From Lycium barbarum (Eukaryota > Streptophyta > Magnoliopsida > Solanales > Solanaceae), in NCBI RefSeq assembly GCF_019175385.1, contig NC_083346.1, forward strand, positions 682,001 to 746,000: a stretch of DNA of 64,000 bases, in the 5' to 3' direction. The notes beneath the pieces were generated by a model. The model made no database searches, was not told where the DNA came from, and was given only the letters and a program-made list of their open reading frames with translations. This document shows, in pieces, positions 11,025 through 22,400 of the stretch (the stretch's first letter is position 1; the number at the start of each line of letters is the position of its first letter). The position numbers were made by a program, and so were the translations under genes.

Positions 11025-11525
11025 TGATAGATATATATATATCTTTATGTTTTAAGTTTGATTTCAACTTTATTTTTTGTAGGTTTAGTGCAATGAATTA
11101 GGAAGGAAACTAGCTTATACATGCAGTGGTATTGTATATAAATCGTTCTTGATTTATGGATGATGGAGTAGTTACTTGGTTGTTCAATTTTAGTTATTAC
11201 TCTATGATTTATAGATTCTTAGTGGTATTCACATGGCTCAAACAAAATATAAAAATTTTGATTTCACTATTAACCAACAACTAACTCATCTAGAGTTTTC
11301 ATTGCAGTTATCAATTTGACATTACTAAATTTATATGGTTTAACAAAAGTTTTTATCGATAGTATCTCTTCATTTATGATTTTAGAGCAATACTTTATTT
11401 AACGCATTTCAGCTAGAAAAAACAAAAGAAAGTATAAAACATGAGTAGTCTGTCAATTTTATCTTTTTATCCTTTCGACGTTGATTTGTTTGAAGAAGTT
11501 ATCAACTTCGCTAAGCATGTTTGAT

Positions 11526-11571
11526 GTGCGTTCAAAGCAATCATTAATGTGTGTTCAAAGCAATCATTAAT
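11526..11571. repeat. 23-bp tandem duplication
   Basis: GTGCGTTCAAAGCAATCATT plus AAT occurs twice in direct succession with one base difference. Confidence 0.85.
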
Positions 11572-12625
11572 GTGTTATTTTTCTTCCTTTGCATACTTTT
11601 ACTTTTATTACCTTTCAAGTAATATGACTTACCAAAAGGATGCACAGTTACTAACCTGAGGAAGGAAATTAAGCATAAATTGCTCGAGTTGTTTTTTTTT
11701 TAAAGTGAAGCAGACTAACAATTAGCAATCTTCAGAAAATGGTTGTTGATCGTATGATTAATTGTGTTTGGTGCAAAAGATGTTTAAAATATGATATTCT
11801 GTTGTTTGTTGTTTGTGGCGCAGGAAAATTCTCAAGTACAATTGTAAGGGAAGAGACATATCCCCTAATTGTTTCTGCATAGCTTTTAAATTGTCTTCTT
11901 CAATAGTTTAGGAAGCTTGCTCTTTAGTAAGTAAAGAGTTTACTTGGTCATGTTGATGATTATTGTTGCTCCATGTGATGAATGTTCGTTGTGTCTGTCC
12001 CTAATGTTTAAGTATTTAAACAACTGGATTATTATGTTACATGTGACAATAGATAACTATGATTTGTGAATTAGTAGTTAATGAATCTAAGGCCACCTTT
12101 ATGTAAGGTTCGGAATATTCTTGAACAATACAAATGGTGAATACACATCTATCATCCATGAGAAAGTTTACGTATAATAGATAGTTAATTTTCTTTCGCA
12201 TAGATACACAATGAATAGTGACTGTATGATTAATATGACAAGTTAGCGAGCTAATTGCAACCTAAAACGAAAACAAGACTTTGAAGGTATGTGCACTCAC
12301 CCATATTGTTTTTTGAAAATAAACTTACATAATTTGTCCATTTATCATCTTTTGCTTTTAGCGTCAAATTTGACAATGTATCCTCTTTTATTTTATGTAA
12401 ATTCGTAATATGTAGTATGCATTTAGGAATTAGTCTTGGTGAAGATTTTGATTAAGTTTTTGGCAGTACGTCGATAATTCAGGAAACATGAACATATGCA
12501 GCAATTCTATCAGAAATCTACCTTGATTGAGGAAGGCCTATAATGTAAATTCGTAATAAGAAGTGCTTTTAGGTTCTTTACATTAATACACACATCTTAT
12601 AATGTGTTTTTTCCCCTTTGAAACG

Positions 12626-12655
12626 ATCCACGCATCGCGAAGGTATGTATACTAG
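12626..12655 (+). mobile_element. 3' terminus of a third Helitron
   Basis: A degenerate hairpin (CCACGCATCGCGAAGG, about 12628-12643) is followed by a short AT-rich spacer and CTAG at 12652-12655, then T. This is the same 3' architecture as the two delimited Helitrons but on the plus strand. I could not find its 5' TC end, so only the terminus is annotated. The copia element may have landed in it. Confidence 0.5.
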
Positions 12656-12656
12656 T

Positions 12657-13317
12657 ACACTTAATATCACAGAATCACTACCTAAGCGTCTATTTGAAAA
12701 CCTTCGATAAAATTGAAGCGATTCGAATATTTCTCGGAATTATTAACCATCTCCTGAAATTACATTTCCTTCTAAAATTCATATCTACCTTATAAATTTT
12801 ATTTCTTTAAAACCGCTTACGTGGCGCGAATTTTGATAAGTCGAATTAGTAAAAAGACGACATGAGTTTGGTAATCAGACCAGTAGATAGTACATTACGA
12901 ATGTCAACTAATCGATTATAGGGTAATTCAGATTAATTGGATGACCAATAAATAGTACAACGCGAATCCAAATTAATCAAACCATTGGGTAATGGAGACG
13001 ATTATAGACAAAAATTAAAGCAGCCAAGAATGTGACAAAAACAAAAATGGTACAAATTCATCACTAATTTCAGTTTTTGTCAAAGTCCCAATTAAACTTT
13101 CAATGGTCTCTATTTCCATCAATTGAGATTAGTCAATAGTTAATTTTTTGAAATCAAAGAGTAAACAAACTAATCTGAATTTGATCAAGAAAAAACTGAA
13201 ATCATTATAATTTCACCAACTTTGGTCTTTGATTTATTTTTCAACTGCCAACAGAAAAGATAAAAAATAAAAATAAAAATAAAAATAAATCGGGAAATCC
13301 ACTAAAGTTACATTACA
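12657..13317. other. Intergenic DNA
   Basis: No gene is recognised. An AAAAT-type simple repeat lies at about 13266-13288, just downstream of the CASP-like exon. Confidence 0.4.
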
Positions 13318-13566
13318 TTATATTGCATTGCCCTTTCCTTTATTATTTCCATACAAACGGAAGAGACTGAAAGCTGAAATACCAGATAGAACTATCATGC
13401 TAAGGCTCACAATTAAAGAACTTGCAATTCCTTCTCCAACCTGGTTGCAAAATTTCCCATACATATTGCATATCTTCATCCATTGTAACTCTGGTTGCCC
13501 TAACTTGGCAAACACGGCCGACTGCGCGGCCGCCGCCACCGCGGTCAATGTCAAGTAGGCCATTAA
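13318..13566 (-). pseudogene. Isolated last exon of a CASP-like (CASPL2-type) membrane protein
   Basis: The minus strand has an acceptor (TTTGTAG) followed by an open frame of about 82 codons ending in a normal stop. The frame contains AKLGQPELQWMKICNMYGKF and ends with a hydrophobic helix (residues IASSLIVSLSMIVLSGISAF) and FRLYG. This is the C-terminal third of a Casparian-strip-protein-like, four-helix plasma-membrane protein: the end of extracellular loop 2 plus the fourth transmembrane segment. The exon is intact. The two upstream exons, expected at higher coordinates, are not found before the RhoGDI gene at 19.4 kb; that space is taken up by a solo LTR, MITEs and a duplicated segment. 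It is therefore probably a decapitated relic. The alternative is a functional gene whose upstream exons I failed to see. Confidence 0.75.
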
Positions 13567-13881
13567 CTACAAATGAAAAAAAAGGATATATCAGCGGTCA
13601 GTGACGGATACAGAATTTAATTTTTTATGGACTCGAATTGTGTGGAGGTTATGAATTTCAGCAAACCAAAAGAGAGAATGATGGGACAGGAATAAGAATT
13701 ATAGTACCGTTGGACCGAAAAAAAAAAAAAAAAAAAAAAAAAGGGCACTCGTGGGGACATATCTAATGATGAACTGTTTCGATAGTATGGGTGTTGCTGT
13801 GCCATGAGGCAAAAAGTTATGTAGTTGGTGATTTCTCGCATATAAATCATGAAGCAACTATGTAGTTGGACCAGAGCTTAT
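13567..13881. other. Spacer with poly-A run
   Basis: Only simple sequence is seen, including an A-rich run at about 13719-13743. No gene. Confidence 0.5.
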
Positions 13882-13883
13882 TA

Positions 13884-16800
13884 CTCCCTCCGCTTCATTT
13901 ATGTGATACATTTCGTTTTCCGAAAGTCAATTTGATTAAATTTTGAAGCTAAATTGTATTAGATTAACTCAATATTTTATGATTAAAATTTATATATTTG
14001 AAAACTACATGAAAGTACTATATGTTACAACTTTTCTCATATCAATTTGGTGAAAAAATATGTAACACCCCGCATCTTGGAACTGAGTTTAAGCTCATAT
14101 TATTAGAGTTCTAGTGGAAACATTGAAGGTTTGAACGTTTTGCGAAAATGGTTAATAGGCCTAGTTCGGGCAGCAATAACTCCTTGATCGGTTTGGAATT
14201 TTGGAAGGTACTATCATTGAAGTTGTAGTACGTAGAAATACCTTTCTAACAATATAAGGACCAAGCCAATCAGAGATCGGAGCAAGGAGATATGATCGTC
14301 TCAATATGGCTAATAGTAAGGCACTTGAAATCCTATAGAATCGGCTAAGTTTTCGATACGTCTGCCTTCCAGTCAAATTTCATGTAAATCCGTTGGGAAT
14401 TTGAGAAAACTTCCTTGATGAAAGTTGTATCCCTTTGAAATAGCTTTCCAACGGTATCTTACGGGGGTCAAACGGACATCTGTGCAAAGAGTTATGCCCA
14501 TTTTACTGAAGCCTGTTCGCTGGAAATTCTGCCAGCGTAACGATGACGTTACGGACCGTAACACGTGTTACGAGCCGTAACAGTGGACCGTAACGTCCCG
14601 AAAATTTCCAGAACCTCACTGGAAATTTTCACCAAGGTACGGTACCAAGTTACGGTCCTTACCTCGTGTTACGGGACCGTAACAGTGACCGTATCTTGGT
14701 CCGTATGTACGTTTCGGGTCACCTGACTTCGGGAGGCCATAACCCTATCATAACTTGGGAATTTGGGAAAACTCAAAGAACGAAAGTTGTAGATAATTGA
14801 AATACCTTTCCAACCATAGGTTGTGGGTTCACAGGAGACATCGGGATAGGGAGATATGGACGTTTTAAGACAGAAAGGTCCCAACCCATTTTCAAGTTGG
14901 GTCAACCCATTTCCCCTTAGTATATAAGGGAAATGTAACCCTAGAAGCCCCATTTTTTCCCACAACTTCAGATTTTAGAGAGAGGAAGTGAGAGAAAAGG
15001 GAAATTAGAGAGATAAAGTAGAAAATCAACCAAGTTTAAGGCCCCGAATCCCGAAGCTCGTGAAGGATAAAGTGTAGTACAAGTTGTTGCCGTCATTCTA
15101 AGCTAAGGATCGAACTTGGGGGTGTTGATTTCGTGGTGACTACTCTTGAAAGGTAATGTTTCTAATCCCTAATCATTTATGGTTGTGAATTGATGAATTC
15201 TTGGGAGAATAATAATTGGGTTTGAAGAAGAGAATTATATGAACTATGCTAGAGTTGTTGGATTGTTGACTTGGGATTGTTGTATTCATATGGTTGATGA
15301 AGAATGATGTTAATTACATCTAATTGAGATTGTAGAATTAGCTAGGAGTAATAGAATGGGGATTGGGTGAAGAAAACACCATTAATGAGGGTTATAGAGC
15401 TTCATGCCCACTAAGTGTTTGATAAAATGCTTAGATGAACAAAACATGGATATTGTTGCTAATATAGAATCCCTATGGCTTGTATTGCTATAGATTGAAG
15501 TTGAAGGGATTGAAGGACATTGTGATACGCTCAAAAGCGGGAAGTTAAGGTATGTAGAACTTCCATCCACATGTGGGAACCTCTACGTTCTTCCCCATGA
15601 TCCGTTTCGTAAAATCTATGAAGTTCAAATCCTAGGGCATTAAACCCAACATATTGGTAGCCCGTAATTATGTATGTATGTACATGAATCCCGTATATAT
15701 GTTCATTATTGTATTCCTAACCTTCCATTACGGACATTAGGAATCCTAGCTTAATCCATGAATCATGAATTTTTCCTCATGTGTTCTCATTATGTTCATA
15801 TGAAACTGCATGAGTTATTTTGCAAGTTATAAACATGTTTTCAAGTCAACTACAAATATATGATTATGAACTATTGTATTACTCATAAATCAAGAACATG
15901 TTTACAAGCTATTTCATGAAACCATGTTTACAAGTTATTTCGTGAAATCATGATTTCAAGAAAAGTACAAGTTAATTCACGAAAGTCATGGGCTTCTTAG
16001 CCAACCATATTATTTTCATGTTCGGGAGTTGTATTAATACCGAGAAGGCTCAGATAGCCTGAAACTACGTATGCCAACGTAGGATAAGGATCGCTCCGCC
16101 CAAATAGGACGATTCCTTCATATTTTCCCCATTGAGGGATTTTGGATCCATTCATGTCATGTTCATGTCTCGTACCCCGGCAAGGTACGAGATGGCTAAG
16201 CTGATCGGGCAGAGATCAGATTCCACGTTTCTCCCCGTGGTGGTTCATGTCGGTATTATAGACTATTACAGATTATCTCATGCTTACAGTACTCATGATT
16301 ATGTTCAGTTCCAGTACTCAGTTTCAGTTTCAATTTCATGTTTATGTACTCATGCTCATGCTCATGTTCATGTCCAGGTTTTTTTTCAGTTTCAGTTCTT
16401 ATCATGCTATTTCATGTCCCATGTTATTTCATTCAGTTGTTTTACATACCAGTACATTCAATGTGCTGACGTCCCATTTTTATTGCCCGGGGGCCTGCAT
16501 TTCACGATGCAGGTACTGATATACAAGACGACACATCTGCTCAGTAGGACAACATTCGTATCAGCTTATTGGTGAGCCCCATCTCATTCGGGGTTTAGTC
16601 AACTTTTATCTTATGATTAATTATGCATCTAAAGGTATGCTGGGGGCCTTGTCCCAGTAAGCATGTTTTCCAGTCAGACTCATGATAGAGGTTTCATAGA
16701 CTAGACAAGTCAGTTATGTTATGTCAGACATTCGGAGTCGTATAGCCATTTTGGCTCACTCATGTTTAAACAAGTATTGTATTAAGTATTATGACTTACC

Positions 16801-17034
16801 ATATTTTATAAAGGCTCATCATGCATTCACATTATAATTCCGCTCATGTATGCCTCATGATAGTTCAGCAAGCCATGTGGTTCGCTCGGTCACATGCAGT
16901 CAGGCACCGAGTGCCGTGTTACGTCCAGGCCATGGTTCGGGGCGTGACAAAATACATCTCAAAATGTTGGTCAAAGTTCATGCAGTTTGAATCTCGGCAA
17001 GCGAAAAGTATCACATAAATTGAAACAGAGGAAG
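13884..17034. mobile_element. Stowaway-type MITE split by a solo LTR
   Basis: The left end CTCCCTCCGCTTCATTTATG and the right end, read inwards as CTTCCTCTGTTTCAATTTAT, are inverted repeats flanked by TA on each side (13882-13883, 17035-17036). The MITE itself is about 255 bp; a 2,889-bp LTR is inserted at 14061-16949. This terminus is the common Tc1/mariner-type Stowaway family of Solanaceae. Confidence 0.85.
14061..16949 (+). mobile_element. Solo LTR 1 (long TGTAACACC family)
   Basis: The segment starts TGTAACACCCCGCATCTTGG, ends GGGGCGTGACA, and is flanked by a perfect 5-bp duplication AAATA (14056-14060, 16950-16954). No internal retrotransposon domain lies between the ends, so it is a solo LTR left by LTR-LTR recombination. 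The very long LTR and the TGTAACACC start suggest a Tekay/Del-type chromovirus (inference). Open frames inside it have no protein similarity. It shares ends and several internal blocks with the solo LTR at 20158-22442, for example the segment near GATGCAGG and the CGGTCACATGCAGTCAGGCA block just before the end. Confidence 0.9.
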
Positions 17035-17246
17035 TATTACAAACAATTAGTATTAGACTCGTCATAGATTTTGCTAGGATTCTTTCTTCATTTATTTGGG
17101 TTGTGACTTGTGACTGACTTTTTAATTTTTGAATTTTTAATTTTTGAATTTTTGAGTTATGAAGTGCGTACGAATTTAAAGGTTCCACTACCAACAAAAC
17201 ATCTATGTTGCAGCCTTGTTCGACAAAAAAGGCATTATTGCTACAA
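17035..17246. other. Short spacer
   Basis: It carries an AATTTTTG-type simple repeat near 17121-17156 and no gene. Confidence 0.5.
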
Positions 17247-17740
17247 CTAGGGGCGGAGCTACACTATAACAAGGGTGTTCAGCCGAACACCCTTCACCGA
17301 AAAATTACGTTGGGTATATAGGTAAAATTCTGTAATATGTAGTTATACACTATGGGGTCATCTGGTAGATAGTCGAAATTATCCCGGGATTATAATCTCG
17401 GGACTAATTTATCCCATCTATTGGGATTATTTTATACCATCTAAAAGATGGTATAAAATAATCCCAGTATAAGTGGGATAAGAAGGTATAAGCTGGGATA
17501 TCCCAGCACTAATTTTTGTACCATATTTGGTACAAGGTATAAATTTATCCCAGGATAAATTTATACCGTCTACCAAACATGGTATAAAAATTACTGCTGG
17601 GATATCCCAGCTTATACCTTCTACCAAACGACCCCTAAGTGATGAAGACCCTTGAAACAATTGTAAGCTGCAGCTCGACGGTGAGGGGTGTTCAAAATGA
17701 GGCTTGGGCCGCGAGTTCGATTCCCTGCTTCAACAGTTGT
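17247..17740 (+). mobile_element. hAT element, 5' part, with nested MITE and tRNA-like module
   Basis: The segment begins CTAGGGGCGGAGCTAC followed by a GTGTTCAGCCGAACACCC hairpin, closely matching the left end of the intact hAT at 55454. It is interrupted by a MITE (17354-17635) and then continues with a tRNA-like stretch (about 17661-17730; B-box-like GAGTTCGATTCCC). No matching right end is found, because the inverted duplication begins at about 17741. Confidence 0.6.
17354..17635. mobile_element. Palindrome-rich MITE, GGGGTCNTNTGGTAG ends
   Basis: The left end GGGGTCATCTGGTAGATAG and the right end read inwards, GGGGTCGTTTGGTAGAAGG, are inverted repeats. The interior is packed with self-complementary blocks such as GGGATATCCC, GGTATAAA and TTTATACC, so the 282 bp can fold almost completely. 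Flanks are TAT and TAA, an imperfect 3-bp duplication. It is PIF/Harbinger-like by its ends (inference). Confidence 0.75.
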
Positions 17741-18680
17741 GTTAGTCACTATCATCATTATCTCTTAGGTCGTGTTAGAGTTGCGCATTATATTTTTTCC
17801 CACATAATTAATTTTTTTGTTCTCCCTTTTAATGCATTTGTTTGTGTAGCTCCCCCAAAATTCTCGAGAATTAAGTATATATAAACTTAGAGTTAATTAA
17901 TCTTGATTCATTCCATTAATCCGAGTTCTAGCTTTGCACATCACACACAATATCTTGATCAAAACACAAAAGTTAACACAAGAGGGGAATAAAATGCATT
18001 TAAGGGTGTGGCCAACGGTCAACGAAGTAGATGAAAATCTTGGAGATTATAGTTTAAATTTCAGCAGAGATAAAAAATGTGAAGTGATGTCTGCCAAAAC
18101 CTTGACGATCAACAGAGTTATTCAGGGACGAATCTAGATAATTGTATGGGGGTTCCTGGGAACACCCCATACATTCGTGCGGATCCGGTATTTATATTGA
18201 AAAATTCAGTAAATATATAAGAACACAATATGGGAACTCATTAACAAAGTGTGTTGTTGGTGTAAGTGCAGAGAAAGGACCCTTTAAGCTTTCTTTCTTC
18301 TTGGTTTGGGGTTCGAATCCCTTTGGTCTCCATATATAGTAGGCCTTTGTTTTTGGCTCTTTTTATTTTTTAATTTGAGATGGGTGGAAAATCCCAAACT
18401 TCAAATCTTGGATCCGCCTTTGGAGTTATTCAATATTTGTATGTAAAAGAGCATATATCAAGTAAAATAGTCGATGTGCCCAAAAGTTAGCTTAGACTGG
18501 TTGTGGTGTGAAGGAGGGATAAATGGATCATATTCTATGTTATACGAACTCTTAAAGAATAATGCCGTGCTCATATCAGATTCTCCAAAAATTAATATTG
18601 TATATGGATGATCGGGCAGACGTGCATCCATATTTTTTAAAAGTCTGAGCAACGTAACTTGTATTAATACACATGTGAAG
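17741..18680 (+). repeat. 940-bp duplicated segment, Helitron-free copy
   Basis: This segment matches, in inverted orientation, 59078-62309 once the Helitron there is removed (940 against 936 bp). It contains a small hAT (18123-18422) with its own 8-bp duplication that is also present in the other copy. Just left of it (about 17995-18110), GTGTGGCCAACGGTCAACGA resembles the 5' part of a tobacco TS-type SINE, much degraded. The bases CTCGAGAA|TTAAGTAT (break at 17870/17871) are the unoccupied target site of the Helitron found in the other copy. Confidence 0.85.
18123..18422 (+). mobile_element. Small hAT element with perfect 8-bp TSD and tRNA-like module
   Basis: The left end CAGGGACGAATCTAG and the right end read inwards, CAAAGGCGGATCCAAG, are inverted. 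The target duplication GAGTTATT is perfect (18115-18122 and 18423-18430). Inside, about 18240-18330 ends with the B-box-like GGGGTTCGAATCCC, a tRNA-like feature. Noncoding, 300 bp. Its inverted twin is at 59328-59625. Confidence 0.85.
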
Positions 18681-19440
18681 TGTCTCCAGTTTGGTTGTCG
18701 GTACTGAACTATCAACCTCAAAATTTTCTTTTTGACTATTTTATTCTGCGATTCTTAAGTATTTTGCTAAAACAACCTACACATCACATGTTGCACCATT
18801 ACCACTAAGACCAAAGCCTTGAAAGCAAATATTTTTCTGATAAAAAGAAATTCCTGAGACCAATGGCCCACAATTTGAAGCTCGGTGGATAATGAGTCTA
18901 TCCTTCTACCTTTTTCCACTTAGAGGCTTTTGTCTATGGTGTGGTTCGAGCCCGATCTTGGAGGGAAACATTCAAATCATGAGAAAACATGCCAATGCAT
19001 AAATGTCAAGTTCTATTACAGGGAAAAAGAAAGTGGGAGAAGTGGTTGAGAAAGTCACACGAATATAACAAAGTCACTAAAGTCAAGGGAGAAAAGTAGC
19101 TAAAGAACCTAACCTTGACAAACTTTGGTTTTAAGGTAAGTAAAAGGAAGACATATCATAATTGAGAAAATGGAAGAAAAAAATAAGGAATTTGATGAAC
19201 GAAAATCTCTAGATTCCTGAAAAGATTACTTCACAGTTTTACAACATTCAAAAAGCACACTTATGCATATGAAACTTGATTGAGAGGAGGGCACAAAAGA
19301 GAGCTTTTGATCACACAATCAATTGTAGCAGGTTGTTTTCTCTTTTCTCCCTCCTTTTTTCTCTTCTATAAAACTAGCAGGAAAAAAAGACTTAGATAAT
19401 TACGAAGAATGGAAACAAGAATTAGTATGGAAGCAACGAT
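18681..19440. other. Intergenic DNA downstream of RhoGDI
   Basis: No gene or delimited element is recognised. It should include the 3' UTR of the minus-strand RhoGDI gene. Confidence 0.4.
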
Positions 19441-22400
19441 TCATGTCATGGCGTCTTCGTTCATTTTTCCTGCCATTCTCTTGATTTCAAATGTATAGTT
19501 GATCTCCAGATAGCACTTATTATCATCATCAAGAAACTGCAGACAAAGCAAACAACAAGAAAAAGGACTTAATTTGGTATGCTTAGAAACTCCGTTCACT
19601 TTCTCACTAAAGCGTGAACGAAAAAGTTAATCAAGAGAAAATCATAGCTATTATTTAGATGTTCCACTCGTTTCAGAATACTCATACAGTCTAACAAACT
19701 AATAAGCACTTTTTAGCTATGTCTTATCTACTAGGACCAAAAGGATATAAATTTGAAATCGTCCATAAACATATAAATTCCAGCTAGAGTGATTGCTTCA
19801 ATGCAACTATTGGGTACAAAAACTCTACCAATCTAATAATTTTGCTTCATTTAGTATTTTAACTAGATGGCCTATGCCTGTGCACAACATAGGATTCAAA
19901 TTAGGATTGAAGGCCAGTAGGTAGTCTTGCTTATTCTTTCGCACTAGTAGTCGTAGTTTTGCTCTATCATTTATTGTTCTTTGATTTCTACTTATAATTG
20001 TTAGGTCTTGTACTTCGACTATCTTATTTATCTATGATAGCTACCGTTCTTTTCTTTCGAGACTATTTTATCATGACTTTCTCGCTTTTGTTATTTTTTC
20101 ATTTTCATACTGCTTTGATATGCTTGTCTTTATCTAACCTCTTCTTGTCATGCTTTCTGTAACACCTCGTAGCTTCGGGCGAAAGTTTGACTCATAAGAT
20201 GGTAATATAATGGAACCAATATGAGGGTTATAGGAAGTGTTTTGAAAACCAATTAAGTCATAAGAAATGTCTTTGGGCAAAGAAAAGTTGGAAGCCACTC
20301 TACGGGGCATGTTTGCAAGTGAGTTTATAGAAGGTCTTACTTCCAACGACCATAAACCCTCTATTAATTTGGAATTTGGGAAAACTTCCTTGATTAAAGT
20401 TGTATACCTTTGAAATAGGTTTCCAACGGTATATTATGGGTCTTGAACGGAGCTTCGTACAAAGAGTTATGCCTATTTTACCGAACGCTGTGCAGAACCG
20501 ACACCTGCTGCTTGTGAGGGCGCGTGCGATGGCCCCGCGCCGCACGCCGATCGCACAAAAACCCCTACTCTGACTAATGATCTGAGTATGGTCGTGCGCT
20601 GCATGTGCGTCGCGCGACCATCACATAACAGGGTCAGTTTCGGGTCAAAAGTCGGGTTTACGCGTTTTAAGCTATATTTAGGACTTGGGGTTTATTTCCC
20701 CAGCCCCCATTCACGAAAATTCTCTCTAAACTCATAGAGAACAAGTCCCAAACCTCAAGATCTTCCAAGGTAAGTTTTTATCATGATTCTAGGTTGAATT
20801 TAAATCCCTAATCCCTTTCTAACTTGAGTAAACTCTTCTAATCCATAGAGTTAGGATTGGAACATTATTGTTGGATGTGGAAACCCTAGAACCCGAATTC
20901 AAGAGGATTGGACTTCAAAAAGGTAATGTTTCTACTCTCTAAACATTTATAGTTGTGAATTGATGAGTTCTTGGGAGAATAGTAAATGGGTTTGATAAAG
21001 AGGATTATATGAACTATGCTAGAGTTTTGGATTGTTGACTTGGGATTGTTGTATTCATGTGGGTGATGAAGAATGATGTTAATTACACCTAATTGAGATT
21101 GTAGAATCAGCTAGAAGAAATAGAGTGGGGATTGGGTGAAGAAAACACCATTAATGAAGGTTGTGGAGCTTCATGCCCACTAAGTGTTTGATAAAATGCT
21201 TAGATGACCAAAGCATGAATATTATTGCTAATATAGAATCCCTTTGACTTGTATTGATATAGATCAAAGTTGAAAGGGTTGACGAACATTGTATTACGCT
21301 CAAAGGCTGGAATTAAGGTATGTGAGGCTAACTATCTACGTTAGGGAATGTTCATGATTCTCCCTACGCCTCATTCTTCATACTTGTCAGTAATTTGACT
21401 CAGAATACAGTTTAGCCCTAGTTTTATGATATGTTGTAGAACTGTTATCTTCTAGGGTTGCAGTTACAAAATTCGTTCATGGTTATCAATTTGAATATCA
21501 TGAACTCAGCACGTGATCTTTATAGACTTATGTATTGTTACCACATGAGTCTCAGTCTAGAAATTCAGTATGCTCAGAAACAGTCAGTGTTTTCAATTCA
21601 GTCCAGCATGTCTATTTCAATTAAGCATTGTTCATTGTTGTTATGGTCTCAGTCCTTATTAATTAACCATAATTATACATATGTGATTTTGCCCGAGGGC
21701 ACAGTACAGTCTTGTGTATACGTATACATGGCCGAGGCCATTGACTGACGCACTACTAGGCCGAGGCCATAGTGTGCATTTATTATTGGGCCGAGGCCCC
21801 ACATATACAAACACAGATAATACAGATGATTCAGATACAGAGCAGGGAGTATTCATATCTCTACTTCCTTGCTATTACAGTTACAATTATCAGCTTCAGT
21901 TTCAGTTTCAGTATTTTATTGCTTCAGTTGCTTTACATACCAGTACAATTCAAATGTGCTGATGTCCCTTTTTATTGCTTAGGGGCCTGCATCTCGCGAT
22001 GCAGGCAACGATATACAAGTTGACGACTCAGCCCTTTAGGAGTGCGCGTATCAGCTACTGGTGAGCCCCAAATTCCTTCGGGGCGTTGTCAGCTATCTAG
22101 TTAATTCAGTTTATAGACAGCTTTATTATTCAGTACTCTTAGAGGCTTCATAGACACAGTTCAGACAGTCAGATATTTATTATGTTAGCCTTGTTGGCAG
22201 TCGTTCAGTTGGTTGGTTTAGTCATGTTGGCTACTTTCAGATATGTTCAGATTGTCTAAGTATTTTCGCATCATGATATTTCAGTGAGACTTTTAGTTAA
22301 TCAGCATGTGCTAGTTTTATTTTATAAATTAGTTATGTTTTGGTATCACATGTTGATTCAGCCAGCCAGTTGATTCGCTCGGTCACATGCAGTCAGGCAC

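Larger units (their letters stand above)
10644..12625. other. Intergenic DNA, possible degraded coding remnant at its left end
   Basis: Plus-strand frames at about 10645-10740 (reads RIPEGEYVVESGLRSVMVAA) and 10799-10915 (reads VPERKICIGRVKEFLEV) look protein-like, but stops separate them and I cannot name a family. The rest holds AT repeats and short direct repeats and has no gene I can support. It ends at a Helitron 3' terminus, so part of it may be Helitron interior. Confidence 0.35.

Noticed and set aside
16132..16575. 147-codon open frame
   Set aside because: It is internal to a solo LTR with defined ends; the composition (repeated CATG/TTCAG words) shows no protein family.
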